NCBI GenBank assembly: GCA_032433765.1
Contig: JAVIAB010000092.1
Location: 100,242,886-100,306,885, forward strand
Direction: 5' to 3'
Origin: Megaustenia siamemsis
Lineage: Eukaryota; Mollusca; Gastropoda; Stylommatophora; Ariophantidae
Length of the DNA: 64,000 nt
Below the pieces are notes generated by a model. That model saw only the letters and a list, made by a program, of their open reading frames with translations, did not search any database and was not told the origin of the DNA. Shown in pieces: positions 52,863-63,874 of the stretch. Every line of letters starts with the position of its first letter. Within the stretch, counting starts at the first letter, position 1. The position numbers and the translations under genes were made by a program.

Positions 52863-53866
52863 ATGGAAATAACACCATCAAAATGTCTGGTAGTAGGAGA
52901 CTTTAACAGCCACTCTGAAAGATGGGGATATAAGGAGTCCAATGTGCGAGATAAAGAAGTGGAAGAATGGGAAATAGACAACAGACAACAACCTATTCCT
53001 CATAAAGTCATAAACTCTAGGGAGGACCCCCCAACCTTCTACTCAAGAAGATGGAAAAGAACTTCCACTCCCGACCTAGCGTTTGCAACTGCAGACATAT
53101 CTATCAAAATAACCAGAAAAGTGCTGAACCAACTTGGAGATAGTGACAATAGACTAGTCAAACTTTCAGTGGCTCTTGCTCACAAACAGGAGTTGCAAAT
53201 ACCTCTTCCCCGCTGGAACTATAAGAGAGCAGATTGGGCAAAGTTTGCAAGGCTCACTGATGCATATACTGCGCCTATCAACACCCACGAAAAGAAGGTC
53301 AATAAAATGATAGAGCGGTTAACAAATGGAATCCTGAGAGCCGCTAAAGAATCCATTCCTAGAGGAGCAAGAAAAAACTGCAAGCCATACTGGAGCAAGG
53401 AAATACAGAGACTAGAAGAGGAACTGGACTCTGCCAGAGAACTAGCTGAAACATCACACAGCACAGAGAGCAACATTGCCTTCAAAGCAGCCTCGGCCAA
53501 ATACAGACGTGAGGTCATAATATCAGCAAGACAGAGCTGGATAGACAAAACAGAGAGCCTTAATCTAGACAAAAATGGTCATAAACTATGGAAACTTGCG
53601 GAAGCTCTAAGCGACAAAAACAACTGCCGACCTCCAATATCATTAACACACAATCAGAACATCCTCACAGGAAAAAGAGCAGCAAATCTACTGATAGAGA
53701 CTTACAAAAACTTTAGTAGAAGAAACATTCCAATAGACAAACAGAGAGCTGCAAGACGGGACAACCAAGATGCAAAACAAATGCATTTATCACCAGAAGA
53801 GAATCAGACGACCATCTTTACCCCAACTGAATTAGATGTTGCCCTCAAAGGATTGAAGCTCAAAAG
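52863..53866 (+). pseudogene. L-H endonuclease C-terminal part and linker
   Basis: A 336-codon frame: CLVVGDFNSHSERWGY (D and N of the endonuclease), RTSTPDLAFATADI, GDSDNRLVKL (family SDH replaced by SDN), a basic linker, KPYWSKEIQRLEEELD and FTPTELDVALKGLK at the start of the RT. It is cut there by the L-G insertion. The loss of His in the SDH motif and the stop upstream suggest an inactive nuclease. Confidence 0.82.
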
Positions 53867-53874
53867 GTATTGAG

Positions 53875-54594
53875 TTATTGAGTTATTTGCGGATTATAGT
53901 CATTGCACTCCGAACATGTCCATAGGTGCTCAGATCCCCTCCTCAGCAATTCCCTCAGTGTCCAGCGACTGACGACTCCAGTTCCAAGTTGGTTGATAAG
54001 TCTTCTTACACGGCCACAAAGTTTCTCATTTCTGGCTGTGCCCATCTTAACTCCCATTTCTATCATCCGAAGAAGTGACGTGGATCTGTGTTTGTCGAAG
54101 TCCTGTGCTCTTCCCACATCTCGGAGGGCATTGATGATGTCTGTCCGATCCATTGGTTGCCCGTCCTCAACAACAGCGCAGCTAGCCAACCTGTCCGCTC
54201 TTTCATTTCTCCGCACTCCCGCATGTCCAGGGACATAGACAAAGGTGACCTTACGTATTTTGGATGTCTGCAACGACTCTACCCATTGCATGCGTACAGA
54301 GCCCGCCTCCACTTTTTTAATCATGCTCATCGAATCACTCAGTATACATGCGTGGGTGTAGTCTTGTGACTCTAACTATTTGAATGCTTTGGTCACTGCC
54401 ATCCCCTCCATTGTCATGCTACTCGTGGTCATGACGTAAGCACCACTGTCTTCCTTGACTATTCTGCCTGCCGAGCGTGCTGTAAATGCCCATGCACTTC
54501 CTTGGTGTCGTCTTACAGATCCGTCTGTATAGATGACTGCATATTTTTCATCGGTGTTATCGCAGATGAGTTCGTTGACCTCAGCATTAACCAC
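53875..54594 (-). pseudogene. L-G RNase H domain and C-terminal knuckle
   Basis: Two frames. 54376-54594 has AVIYTDGSVRRHQGSAWAF (first Asp) and SSMTMEGMAVTKA (Glu). 53875-54330 has TFVYVPGHAGVRRNERADRLASC (last Asp, with H-G-N-E-x-A-D), EMGVKMGTARNEKL, and a CSEC end. A stop between them breaks the domain. Confidence 0.85.
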
Positions 54595-54603
54595 GACCGG
54601 GTT

Positions 54604-55587
54604 CTATTCCCTACTTTTCCTATCGAGTGTGACAATACACGAGAAAGTCCCCTTGAATGACGTAGGCACCGGTATCCACTCCTCACCAACGCTGATATTG
54701 GTAAGCCCACAGACCTGTTTGATGACATCTTCTGCTCGGCCCACCCATGATTTGCCTCTTTTTAGCCTGTCACCTTTCTCTGTGTTGAGCACGTGGTGCA
54801 ATGGATGCTCTGTATCTGTACTAATCTTCAGGTATGCACTTACTCTCCTGATTTTGATTCTGTCATCCATTTTTGGAAAGTCAAAAAGATACCTCATTGC
54901 TACACAGGGAGTATCCCTCGTACATCCCAGGATAATGCGCATGGCTTCATTTTGTATTTTCTCCAGCCTATCAATTTGAGTCGTACTGACAGTAAGAATT
55001 GCCAGGGCATACTCGATTGGTGCGAGGACTAATCCCTGGAACAGAAGAGTAAGTAGCCTTTGCTCTATGTTGGCAGCTGCCATGACCTTCAAGGCGGCTA
55101 ATCCTATGCGGAATTTTGTTATCACATGGTCGACGTGGTCCTGAAAACACAGGCTGCGATTAAACTTAACTTCGAGGTATGTCATCAACTTGTCCCTGGT
55201 CACCTCATCAGCTCCCATTTGTACTAACAATGTGGTCGTATTAACGATATGATTGTTAAGGGAGAACCATGAAACTGATGCTTTATTAGGATTAACCAAG
55301 GCACCTGAAACCCCACACCAGGAAGAAATGCGATCAAGTTCGTCTTGCATTGTGGAGGCGATTCCCCGTCTGTCTCTTCCCTGTCGATATACCAGAATAT
55401 CATCAGCAAAAGTCATAGTTCTTCCCCTCCCATCCAGCTGTTGTTCCGTGATCGTTATTGTGTGCACATTAAATAGAACTGGTGACAATGGTGAACCTTG
55501 TGGCAGCCCTGGACAAATGGATGTTGGCTCGGAAGACCAACTTCCACATCTGAGACCTTCCTCTGAAACAGTGCCGCGGCGATCCAT
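54604..55587 (-). pseudogene. L-G reverse transcriptase, C-terminal half
   Basis: A 327-codon frame: CPGLPQGSPLSPVLFNVH, TMTFADDILVYRQG (catalytic F-A-D-D), LVNPNKASVSWF, MTYLEVKFNRSLCF, QGLVLAPIEYALAIL, LEKIQNEAMRIILGC and the linker to RNase H (KSWVGRAEDVIKQVCGLTN). The upstream RT half lies at 55600-56240 with interruptions. Confidence 0.88.
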
Positions 55588-55672
55588 CTAATGAGGAAGG
55601 GGTGCACCGCCAGTTTGAGGAGCATATACATCAGATATTCAAATGGTACCCTGTTATATGCATCCTCCAGAT

Positions 55673-55764
55673 CTATAGCAGCAGCACATGTTTCCTCTCG
55701 TCTCTGGAAGCCTTCGAAGACGTCATAGGCAAAGACTGCCGCATTGAGCCATGTCTCTTTGTTA

Positions 55765-55841
<77 letters not shown>

Positions 55842-56239
55842 CCTCCGAGTGTGGTTGGGAATACACGTTTCTGTTCAAGGTGACAGGCGAGGACACGGGC
55901 AACTATTTTCTCCAGCAGCTTGCCCGCAGTGTTCTGCATTGTGATGATTCTGTAGGCACTGATCTAAGAATGGTCCTTGTTTGGCATCGGTAGCGGTAGT
56001 AAGTAGCTGTGTAGCCACTCCTCCTTAATCTGGCCACTCCGAATACTGGCATTAAACTCATTGGCCAGTTTTGTCAAGTCGTCGTCAGCTAAATCGCCTA
56101 TGTCATCGTACCGAACACCATCTGGACCATGAGCAGTGTTGTGTGACCTTTTAAGTGTCGTGCGAATGGTATCGGTTGTGATATCTTCTTCCAGCCCTAC
56201 ATCCTTACACAATTTTGACAGCGATCCCCGTATCCTCAT
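55673..56239 (-). pseudogene. L-G RT N-terminal half, split by a microsatellite
   Basis: SHNTAHGPDGVRYDDIGDL, KEEWLHSYLLPLPMPNKDHS, then in another frame NTAGKLLEKIVARVLACHLEQK, then a (TA)n(GA)n tract, then remnants of the palm (AYDVFEGFQRREETCAA-like). The microsatellite has replaced part of the FRxxRST box. Confidence 0.75.
55762..55838. repeat. (TC)n(TA)n compound microsatellite
   Basis: A CT run followed by an AT run inside the L-G RT. Confidence 0.95.
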
Positions 56240-56753
56240 TCTTACAGCCTCATTTCTTTGGTCCGTCTGCTCAATGTAGCGGGCAAGCAGGGCCTTCCCT
56301 TTGCTCTCATCAGATTTGTGCCATTTCTGGCCTGTGCTCCGAAAGTCTGGTATGCCTCTGTGTCATGTTGTGCCATTCATGCTCTGATGAAAACGCCAGA
56401 ATGTGGCGAGCGATTTTTATGAGCAAACTTTTTTACAGAAGTCATCCCATTTGGCATCCTTAACCCGCTTAGCGCATAGTTTAAAGTGCGTAATTTTTTG
56501 GTCGACCTCTACTTTCAGTCGCTTCAAGAGCTCAGGTTGTGTTCTTCCATTCCTTCTGTCTTTCTGCCATGTCTTGACCGTTTGTCTCTTGCTCCGTCAA
56601 GTTTCCTCGACATCTACGTTCCACCAGGGTGGCTGCGTCCATCTCTCCTGCCTCCTACGAGGGGCGCTCTGTTTCCTATGTCTGATTTTGCTAATGAGTC
56701 CTGGTCTGTTTCCTCGTAGTTGAATGTGTGGAGCTTTCTTTTGAGCTCAAAAG

Positions 56754-57854
56754 TTCCCCTGGTAAAGATGGAATCTCCAACGAAATGCTCCTAAATCTGG
56801 GACAGAAAGCCAATAGCCAGCTTCTAAGGATAATAAATGCTAGCTAGAAGAGAGGTTATGTGCAGGCAATCTGGAAAGAAGCTATTATGGTGCCCATCAT
56901 CAAGCGTGGAAAAGACCCACTATTTTATAGACCCAAGTAGCTATAGACCAATTAGCCTACTGAGCTGCCTGAGTAAACTCACGGAAAGGCTGGTTAACAG
57001 AAGGCTTGTGTGGCATTTGGAGACAAAACAACAAATCGTATCACAACAAAGTGGCTTCCGTCAGCACAGGTCAACTGAAGACCTGGTCACCTACATTGCA
57101 CAGGAAATAGAGGATGCTCTACAAGAAACGAAAAACACACTGGCAGTGTGGGTCGACATGGAGAAGGCTTTTGATAGGGTTTGCCGAGAGGGTTTAAAGA
57201 ACAAGCTTTTTAGACTTGGCATCCAGGGTCGTTTATTCAATTGGGTCTCTCAATACCTTCAGGATAGAACGGCCAGAGTACAAGTTCAATGTCAACTAAG
57301 TAAGAAGGTCTCTATCGAACAAGGTGTCCCACAAGGCGGAGTCTTGTCCCCAACACTCTTTTTAATTTTCATAAATGACATCGTAATGGACATTCCACCC
57401 AGAATACACTCAGAAATATACGCAGATGGTCTGGCGTTATGGGCTCGCGGGAAAGTATATCGGTGGCTGCACCCAGGATGCAAGATGCCCTAGGTGAACT
57501 TGAAAAATGGACGAACACCTGGTTCTTACCAATCAACGAAAAAAAAAAACTACGTATACAATTTTCAGCATATCAAGAAACACACTCTCTGCAAACTTGA
57601 AGATAAAAGATCATACACTCCCTATTGACCAAAACCCAACATATCTTGGCGTCGCCATGAATCGCATAATGACTTGGAAAAATCAGATAGACAGAGCAAG
57701 GAAAAAAGCCAGAAAACGAACAAATATTATGAAGAAATTGGCAGGAACAGACTGGGGGGGGGGGCCAGACAGCAATATTTTGAAAAAGACTATACGTGGG
57801 AAGAGTCAGACCAGTTCTAGAGTATGGAGTCACAGCCTGGGCTATGGCTTCTAA
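56754..57854 (+). pseudogene. L-H reverse transcriptase core
   Basis: It continues from LKLK at the L-G border with KSSPGKDGISNEML. The frame at 56837-57493 holds SSYRPISLLSCLSKLTERLV, QSGFRQHRSTEDLVTY, VDMEKAFDRVCREGL, GVPQGGVLSPTLFLIFINDI and EIYADGLALWA (catalytic YADD changed to YADG). Then frameshifts lead to LGVAMNRIMTWKNQI at 57507-57854. The changed catalytic box and frameshifts mark a dead copy. Confidence 0.85.
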
Positions 57855-59109
57855 ATCACACCTTTCGCAAAATTAACAGAACACAGAACCAAGCTGCCCG
57901 TATCATCACTGGTGCTATGAAATCTACACCTATCAAGACTCTAGAAACAGTAACAGGTTTACAACCCTTAGATGACAGACGGGTCACTAAAGTATTGCAA
58001 CAAGCGGAGAAATATAGAAGGCTCCTTAGCCACCCCATGCACCAAAGAATAACTGGTTCCGGAATTGTACGACTAAAGAGGAGCAACTTCGCTGCAATTG
58101 CCAATGAACTAACTACTGGAGACCCAGTACTTTCTCAAACAATATCGAAACCCTTGGGCCCATCTGCTATGTCTCCTCATGGAAAACATAAAATACCAGA
58201 ACTTAAGGAAAATATAACAGGAATCATGAAAAAAGGCACCCAATCAGACACAGAAAGAAAACACGTAGCAGAAAAACACATACACGATACCTAACCACAG
58301 GACTCTTGGTCCCCCATATACACAGATGGTTCTGCTACAAAATGCCACCAGAAATGGAGGGGGAGGTGTGTTCTTGGCGCTGAATAATCAGGACGAGATA
58401 ACTAAGTCAATAGCTACTGGAAAATTCTCAAACAACTTTAAAGCAGAAACTGAGGCCATCAGAGATGCTGCAACACTGGCTACTCAACACAAAAATAGCA
58501 TGCACAATAAATTGGTGATTCTGACTGATGCACTGTCAGTATTATCAGCTCTAAAAAGTCCCAAGAACAATGAACTAGATGACTTGATAACAACCCTGGA
58601 CCAACTATGCAATAACTTCCAGAGAGTAGTCATTCAGTGGATACTATCACACTGTAATGTACACGGGAACGAACGCGCAGACAAATTAGCTAAAGAGGGA
58701 GGGAGATTACCACAAGAGAACCATCCGCTCAGTTATGATGAAGCTAAATCCATTCTCAAAGGTCAGTTCCATGAAAAAATGGAAACGGGAACACCCAAAG
58801 CATAACGAGAGTGACGGATACCACCAACTATCAAGGAGGGATCAAGTCATCAAACTTCGCCTACGCACTGGCCACAATAGAATGAGAAACCACATGTTCA
58901 CCAAATTCAAAATAGGTACAATCAGTCTATGCCACTGTACACTGGACAATATGACTACAAAACATGTTCTACAGGATTGCCCCCAGTACACAGACCTGAG
59001 AAGGTCAGTGTGGTCCACGTCCACCTCCCTGGAAGAAAAACTCTATGGGGCAATCGATTCACTTAAACAGACAGCTGACTTCATGAGAGAGTCTGGAATC
59101 CTACTCTGA
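57824..59109 (+). pseudogene. L-H thumb, RNase H and terminal zinc-knuckle
   Basis: 57824-58294: linker (NRTQNQAARIITGAMKSTPI, LQPLDDRR). A frameshift near 58330 splits IYTDGSAT from NATRNGGGGVFL. RNase H continues with FKAETEAIRDA (Glu), VILTDALSVLSAL (Asp) and HCNVHGNERADKLAKEGG (last Asp). 58735-59109: RTGHNRMRNHMF, CHCTLDNMTTKHVLQDCPQY, and an end after FMRESGILL. The CxC-H-C knuckle is the same motif that expanded at 9144-10750. Confidence 0.85.
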
Positions 59110-59122
59110 TTGAGTCTTGATC

Positions 59123-59125
<3 letters not shown>

Positions 59126-59154
<29 letters not shown>
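59126..59154. repeat. (GA)n tail of L-H
   Basis: A GA run directly after the L-H stop region, followed by resumed L-A sequence. Confidence 0.9.
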
Positions 59155-59157
<3 letters not shown>

Positions 59158-59218
59158 TCCACGCTATACCAAGTATTTTCCTTAGACATTTATTTTCGAA
59201 TGCGTTCAACCTTGTTAA

Positions 59219-59497
59219 AAATTTGCCCCCTCCCCCCTTTTTTTTTCCTCAAAAAAAAAAATAATAATAAATACAAATTTAAAAAACCCGTTTTAGATTG
59301 TTCCTTCGCCGCATTGACTCCACAATTTGCTGTATCTAAGAAGCAATCCACATTTTTAATATCTTAGACATTTGTTTTAACATGGCGGCTATTGGCAACG
59401 AAGTTATGTGTGAGATAACTGAAAATGTATTTCTCTTAAATGTGCTTTCTTCTCTCTGTGATACATAACGCTTTGATAAAAGCTATAAACGTTAATA
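59219..59497 (+). promoter_or_regulatory. Putative promoter/5' UTR of the MINDY4-like gene, with uORF
   Basis: Single-copy-looking sequence between L-A and the exon at 59498. CATGGCGGC at 59381-59389 is YY1-like. Its ATG (59382) opens a 28-codon upstream frame (MAAIGNEVMCEITENVF...) that stops at 59468, 29 bp before the main ATG. No TATA box is evident. Confidence 0.45.
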
Positions 59498-59566
59498 ATG
59501 GCAAATAGTAATGCGCTTATAGAAGCTGCGTGTGCGTCATTAGTGCGTGAATATCTAAGCAAAAAG
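59498..59566 (+). CDS. MINDY4: MINDY4-like first coding exon
   Basis: ATG at 59498 opens 23 codons, MANSNALIEAACASLVREYL then SKK, followed by a donor AAG|GTAATA at 59567. Vertebrate MINDY4 (FAM188B, a Lys48-chain-selective deubiquitinase) has an N-terminus containing an E-x-A-A-S-L-V-R-E-F-L-S-(R/K)-K-G segment, so residues 8-23 match closely and the intron falls right before the conserved Gly. The rest of the gene would lie to the right, beyond the window, making 59567-64000 part of intron 1. Evidence is one short exon, so paralogues cannot be excluded. Confidence 0.55.
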
Positions 59567-59762
59567 GTAATAATATAGTTATAGTGAGTGAATATAATAG
59601 TCTACACTCTAAAATCTAAGCATTTTACCTTACTTTTCATTTTGTCAATTGTGTGATTATGATTATTATATATAAAATAATATATAAATTATAATAAATA
59701 TACTTAATTTGTAGTAATAAATATTTAAAAAACATATATTATATATCCACAATATAGAGTAT

Positions 59763-60806
59763 CGAGTTATTTGCGGGTAATCATCATTGCACTCCGAGCA
59801 TGTCCATAGTCAATATGATTATGATATTTTATTATATATATAATTATATGCTTAAATCCCCTCAGCAAGTCGGGGCATCAGCGTACAGCGACTGACAACT
59901 CTAGTTCTCAGCTGTGTTGGTTGATAAGTCTTCTTGTCTTATACACATACGGCATAATACAATAAAGTAAAGTAAAGTACCCCCGTCACGCCAAGTGGCA
60001 TATAGGGAAATATGGTGTTAGTGACCCTATATTTTACAGACCTTCAGCACATGATTTTTGGGGTAATGTGATCGGTATTACGCCCATGCTGCCTTACTTT
60101 CCCAGAAAAAAAATCCGGTACCCATTTAACTTTTTAAGGCTGGGTGAACCTGGAAGCCGTCGGTTGTGATCGAACCCTACCCCTTGTCCTTTGTAGTCCA
60201 GTTCACTAACCACTGAGCTATCACGGCTCCCATAATACAATACGCCCACCATTTACTAAGTTTCTCGTTTCTGGCTGTGCCCATCTTAACTCCTATCTCT
60301 TTCATCTGAAGGTGTGACGTGGAGTCATGGTTGTCAAAGTCCTGTGCCCTTCCCACACCTTGGAGGGCATTTATGACGTCCTCCCGATTCATTGATTGAC
60401 CATCCTCAACAATAGCGCAGCTAGCCTAGCCAACCTGTCCGCTCTTTCATTTCCCTGTGTACTCCTGTATATCCAGGGATGTAGACAAAGGTGATCCTAC
60501 ATATTTTTTACTTCTGCAGTGACTCTACCCATTGCCTGCATACAGAGCCCGCCTCCACCTTTCTTATGCTCATCAAATCACTTTAGTATACAGATGTGGG
60601 TGTAGTTTTGTAACTCTAATTAGATGAATGCCCAGGTCACTGCCATCACCTCCCTCGTCATGCTACTCATGATTATAATGTATGTACCACTGTCTTCTTT
60701 GACCATTCTGCCTGCAGAGAGTGCTGTAAAAGCCCAAGCACTCCTTTGGTGTCCATGCACTCCTTTGGTGTCGTATTACAAATCTGTCTATGTATATATA
60801 AATAAT
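59763..60806 (-). mobile_element. L-G 3' fragment with a nested S1
   Basis: The target duplication ATATAGAGTAT is at 59752-59762 and 60807-60817. It contains the L-G RNase H end (HAGV region, NREDVINALQGVGRAQDFDN at 60300-60390, RxEKLS), and is 5'-truncated within the YTDGS region. An AT-rich insert is at 59808-59850. Confidence 0.88.
59965..60231 (-). mobile_element. S1 SINE nested in L-G, with TSD
   Basis: The target duplication ATAATACAATA is at 59954-59964 and 60232-60242. Complete S1 with (AAAGT)n-type tail. Confidence 0.92.
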
Positions 60807-60832
60807 ATATAGAGTATAAGTATAGTTAATAT

Positions 60833-61540
60833 CTATCTATCTATTGACCTTTCGAGCTGTGGCCGGCCCATAGGGCATAGACCCAGATACTCTTTTTCTT
60901 TTCTAATTTTTTTTTCTTTTTTTTTTCAGTCTAACAGTCTTAATCCTTGCAAAGATTTTTATCAAATCTTGCCATTTGTCTCTGTTCTGTGCAAGCAACT
61001 CTATCTCAATGAGGGAGCCGATTCTTGCTGCTCTTGCCTCTCTGATCAATGTTCTTCTCAGTGTCTTTCTGGGTCGGCCTCTTTTTCTCTTACCTGTTAT
61101 TTCTCACATGTGGGCTTGCTTTGTTATTTGGTTATTATCTCTTCTCATCATGGGAGCCACGATAGCTCAGTGGTTAGTGTACTGGACTACAAAGGACAAG
61201 AGGTCAGGTTCAATCCTGACCAATGGCTTCTGGATTCACCCAGCCTTAAACTATTACTGGATTTTTTTCTGGGAAAGTAAAGCAGGTTTGGTGTAATTCC
61301 CACCAAATTACCCCAAAAATCATGTGCCAAAGGCCTATAAAAATTATGCTTACTAAGATCATATTCCCAATATGCCACTTGGCGTGACAGGGTTCATTAC
61401 TTTTTGTTTAATCTCTGCTCATCACATGTCCAACATATGACCATCATCTTTTCTTGATTACTGAAGATATTAGTAGTTGATTGGCAATTTCTCTAATTTC
61501 CTTGTTTGTTTTAAATTTGTTCCAAGCTATACCAAGTATT
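60833..61540 (-). mobile_element. L-A 3' fragment with a nested S1
   Basis: The 15-bp target duplication AAGTATAGTTAATAT is at 60818-60832 and 61541-61555. L-A tail, 3' UTR and C-terminal coding remnants (LFCASNSISMREP on the complementary strand is a shadow). 5'-truncated. Confidence 0.93.
61151..61410 (+). mobile_element. S1 SINE nested in L-A
   Basis: Flanks ATCTCTTCTCATCA (61137-61150) and ATCTCTGCTCATCA (61411-61424) form a 14-bp duplication with one mismatch. A box GATAGCTCAGTGGTTAGTG, B box GGTCAGGTTCAATCCTG. Confidence 0.9.
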
Positions 61541-61930
61541 AAGTATAGTTAATATAGTAGGGCATTATTTTAGTTAAAATCATTATGTAGTTTTAGTAGT
61601 ATTGCACTAACTAATATGACTATGTCATTAAAACTAAAGTTATTCAATATGACTTATTGAATATAAAAATTATTTATAATATAATGAAAATTGTATAATA
61701 ATGATTACAATAAAAATAATTAAATCATGATTGTTGTAACATTTCAATAAAATATTTCATTAATTTAATTTATTTACTTGATTGCTTTAGTTGATTGATG
61801 AAGAAGGTGCAATAAATCAAAATAATCATTTAAAATTTTAATTATGCGAATGTAATATTTAATTATATTTTTTTTAACTAATGGTAGGTTTAGTCACCAT
61901 TTAGTAGAAGGCTATTACTTTAACTGTAAA

Positions 61931-62600
61931 TGGACTAACCCTAACCCAGGGGTTTTCAAGTGTGGCATGACAGAAGATTAGAGAATGACAAAAAAAAGTG
62001 CAGGTGGGCGTTACTCCGAACAGAAATGATTTAGAAAGTTAAACTTGTCTATCTATCTATCTATTGACCTTTTGAGCCGTAGCCGGCCCATAGGGCGTAG
62101 ACCAAGATACTCCTTCTCTTATCTGAATTTTTGTTCTAGCAGTTTTCAATTCTTTTAAAGATGTTTTATCAAATCTTGCCATTTGTCTCTGTTGACCAAC
62201 TAAACTTGTAAATTACCTAAATTGTTCACAAAAACTAGAAACAGTTGATACAATATTCAATAACGAAAGTAAATCAGAGTAGATCACTCTTTTAGCATAA
62301 ATAATTTAGGATGCTCATTCTTAAATTACCCAATTTTAATTTGATTCTTAATACAATTTTAAAATAATTATTAATTTTTAAAAATCCTTGTGGCATTTTC
62401 CTTTTGTATTCTGGAAACCATGGTGATTTCATTTTATTGTGAATGTTGAAAGGAAAAACATGACAAAAAAATTGTAGCAAATCCTCAGGAAATTAAATTT
62501 TGGTAAAGTCCTAGTTTAGTGACTTTCTGCTCAGAGTAGTATCCCCCTTACACTTTATTCAATTGTTCCCTAATCTGTCATTAGAAGATCCCTGGGTTAG
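61931..62600. repeat. Possible inverted-repeat element (CCTAACCCAGGG ends)
   Basis: CCTAACCCAGGGG near 61932-61946 and CCCTGGGTTAGG near 62590-62601 are reverse complements, with weaker similarity inward (GACAGA, ATTAG). This could be a small non-autonomous DNA element about 670 bp long, interrupted by the L-A scrap at 62049-62192. No direct flanking duplication could be assigned. Confidence 0.3.
62049..62192 (-). mobile_element. L-A 3'-end scrap
   Basis: The ATAG tail plus the L-A 3' UTR word and the first C-terminal codons. TAAACTTGT occurs at 62040-62048 and 62201-62209, a probable target duplication with about 8 bp of filler. Confidence 0.8.
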
Positions 62601-62749
62601 GTTTAGGAGTACTCTATAAATCTTGTTGAAAAAGTAAAATTAAATGCACAAAACTAAAAGCAGGTGATGCATTTAAATATGTGCTGTAAATCAGGGGAGA
62701 TCACTCGTTTAGCAGAAAGATGCTAAATTAGGACTTTACCTAAATTTGT
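62495..62749. repeat. Foldback repeat, about 255 bp
   Basis: The left arm (AAATTTTGGTAAAGTCCTAG ... CTTTCTGCTC) and the right arm (GCAGAAAGATGC ... TAGGACTTTACCTAAATTT) are imperfect reverse complements of about 50 bp with a loop of about 140 bp. A further direct, diverged copy of the arm word AGATCACTC...TTTAGCA is at 62280-62300. Confidence 0.5.
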
Positions 62750-63870
62750 ATACAAATACGTAGGATAAGTTTTGTTTTTGAGCATCGCTTACTTTTCATC
62801 TTTCAAATTAATTTGCCTTGCCTTTCCTTTTGCCCACTTTTTGCCTTGCTTGCCTTTCAAATAGTGAAGAATAAAGATGCTTTGGTAATTTATCCAAATA
62901 AAAAAAAACAAAATATTTTAGCTAAATAACACTAGATATCCCTTGACTGTAGGAATCCCAAAATACCTCATTCATATATGTACATCAGTTATTTAAAAAA
63001 GTCTTGAATTTTTAAGTGAAATTATATGATAATGAGAGTTGTCAAAGCAACATATTAGATTGCACTATCAAAAACAATATCTAGGTCACATCACCGCAAT
63101 TAGGTAGGCTATGACCCTTATGATGAAGGATAAATAATGGCATAATAATTAATATTGAAGATAGTGTAGTCATTTAATTGCGGATAGCAACTAAAATTGC
63201 ATGTTGATAGCACCTTTAAATTGTACCACTGGTATGTAGAAATGGACGCTGAATATACAAATCCTTACCATTTTGCTGCAACTTAGTTGATATGTTGTCA
63301 ATTATTATAAAATTTGCAGTGACACATTCTGACAGATGCCATATGCCATGTATAATCACAATGGGATGATGGGTCATCTAAATTCCAATAGCAACTATTT
63401 GCTTATTCATAGCACATTTCAAATGTACCAAACTTATGAAAAAATGGCTGTTAAATCTAAGAATCCATACCATTTTACTACAACTTACGGTTAATTGATA
63501 GAAAAATTAAGAAAATGCACTAAGCAAAAAAATGCATTTGAAGAAATATAAAACTGACACACTTTCTATATATAAAATGGAGGGAGAACCTCTCTTTGTT
63601 CAAAATGCACATTTGTATCCTATAGTCTTGTAAAATTATGTCGAAAATAATAGAAAACATGGATGCACTTTCGGCTGTATCGGGCTTTACCTAATTGGCC
63701 TGTGCTGCCAAGAAAAACATACTGGCCAACTTAAGAACCCATTATTAAAAGCATCCATGGCTTCTCATAGTACCTATAATAAAAACCATACCTAGTCTAC
63801 AAAAGTAACAATTTCATATATTATATGTTGTTGAAGTTTGTGTCAGAGAGGACAACACAAATTAAAGTTC
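62750..63870. other. AT-rich intron-like sequence
   Basis: No coding or repeat signature recognised. Presumably intron 1 of the gene starting at 59498. Confidence 0.4.
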
Positions 63871-63874
63871 TGAA

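Larger units (their letters stand above)
53867..56743 (-). mobile_element. L-G LINE nested in L-H
   Basis: The target duplication AGCTCAAAAG is at 53857-53866 and 56744-56753. The minus strand carries RT (54604-56240), RNase H (53875-54594) and a 3' tail of ACTCAATA-type repeats. 5'-truncated or decayed beyond about 56700. A (TC)n(TA)n tract at 55762-55838 interrupts the RT. Confidence 0.92.
51788..59151 (+). mobile_element. L-H RNase H LINE with unusual 5' sequence, split by L-G
   Basis: From 52480 the insert reads endonuclease, RT, RNase H and zinc-knuckle of an I/Jockey-group LINE, with a (GA)n tail at 59126-59154. L-G (53867-56743) is nested inside. The first 690 bp (51788-52478) contains non-coding sequence, a degraded L-B 3' end (about 51917-51965) and a NIP7-like first exon at 52004-52059. 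Whether those 690 bp are the genuine L-H 5' UTR or transduced host DNA cannot be settled from one copy. Confidence 0.75.
50994..59218 (-). mobile_element. L-A copy broken by L-E and by an L-H-bearing insert
   Basis: L-A (minus strand) occupies 50994-51323, 51738-51787 and 59152-59218. The three pieces line up in order with the L-A at 12281: the break before 51324 and the one after 51787 resume within 0-4 bp of the same consensus position. AAAATTT occurs just outside both ends (50987 region and 59219 region), a possible short target duplication. It is thus the host of two independent insertions. Confidence 0.75.
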
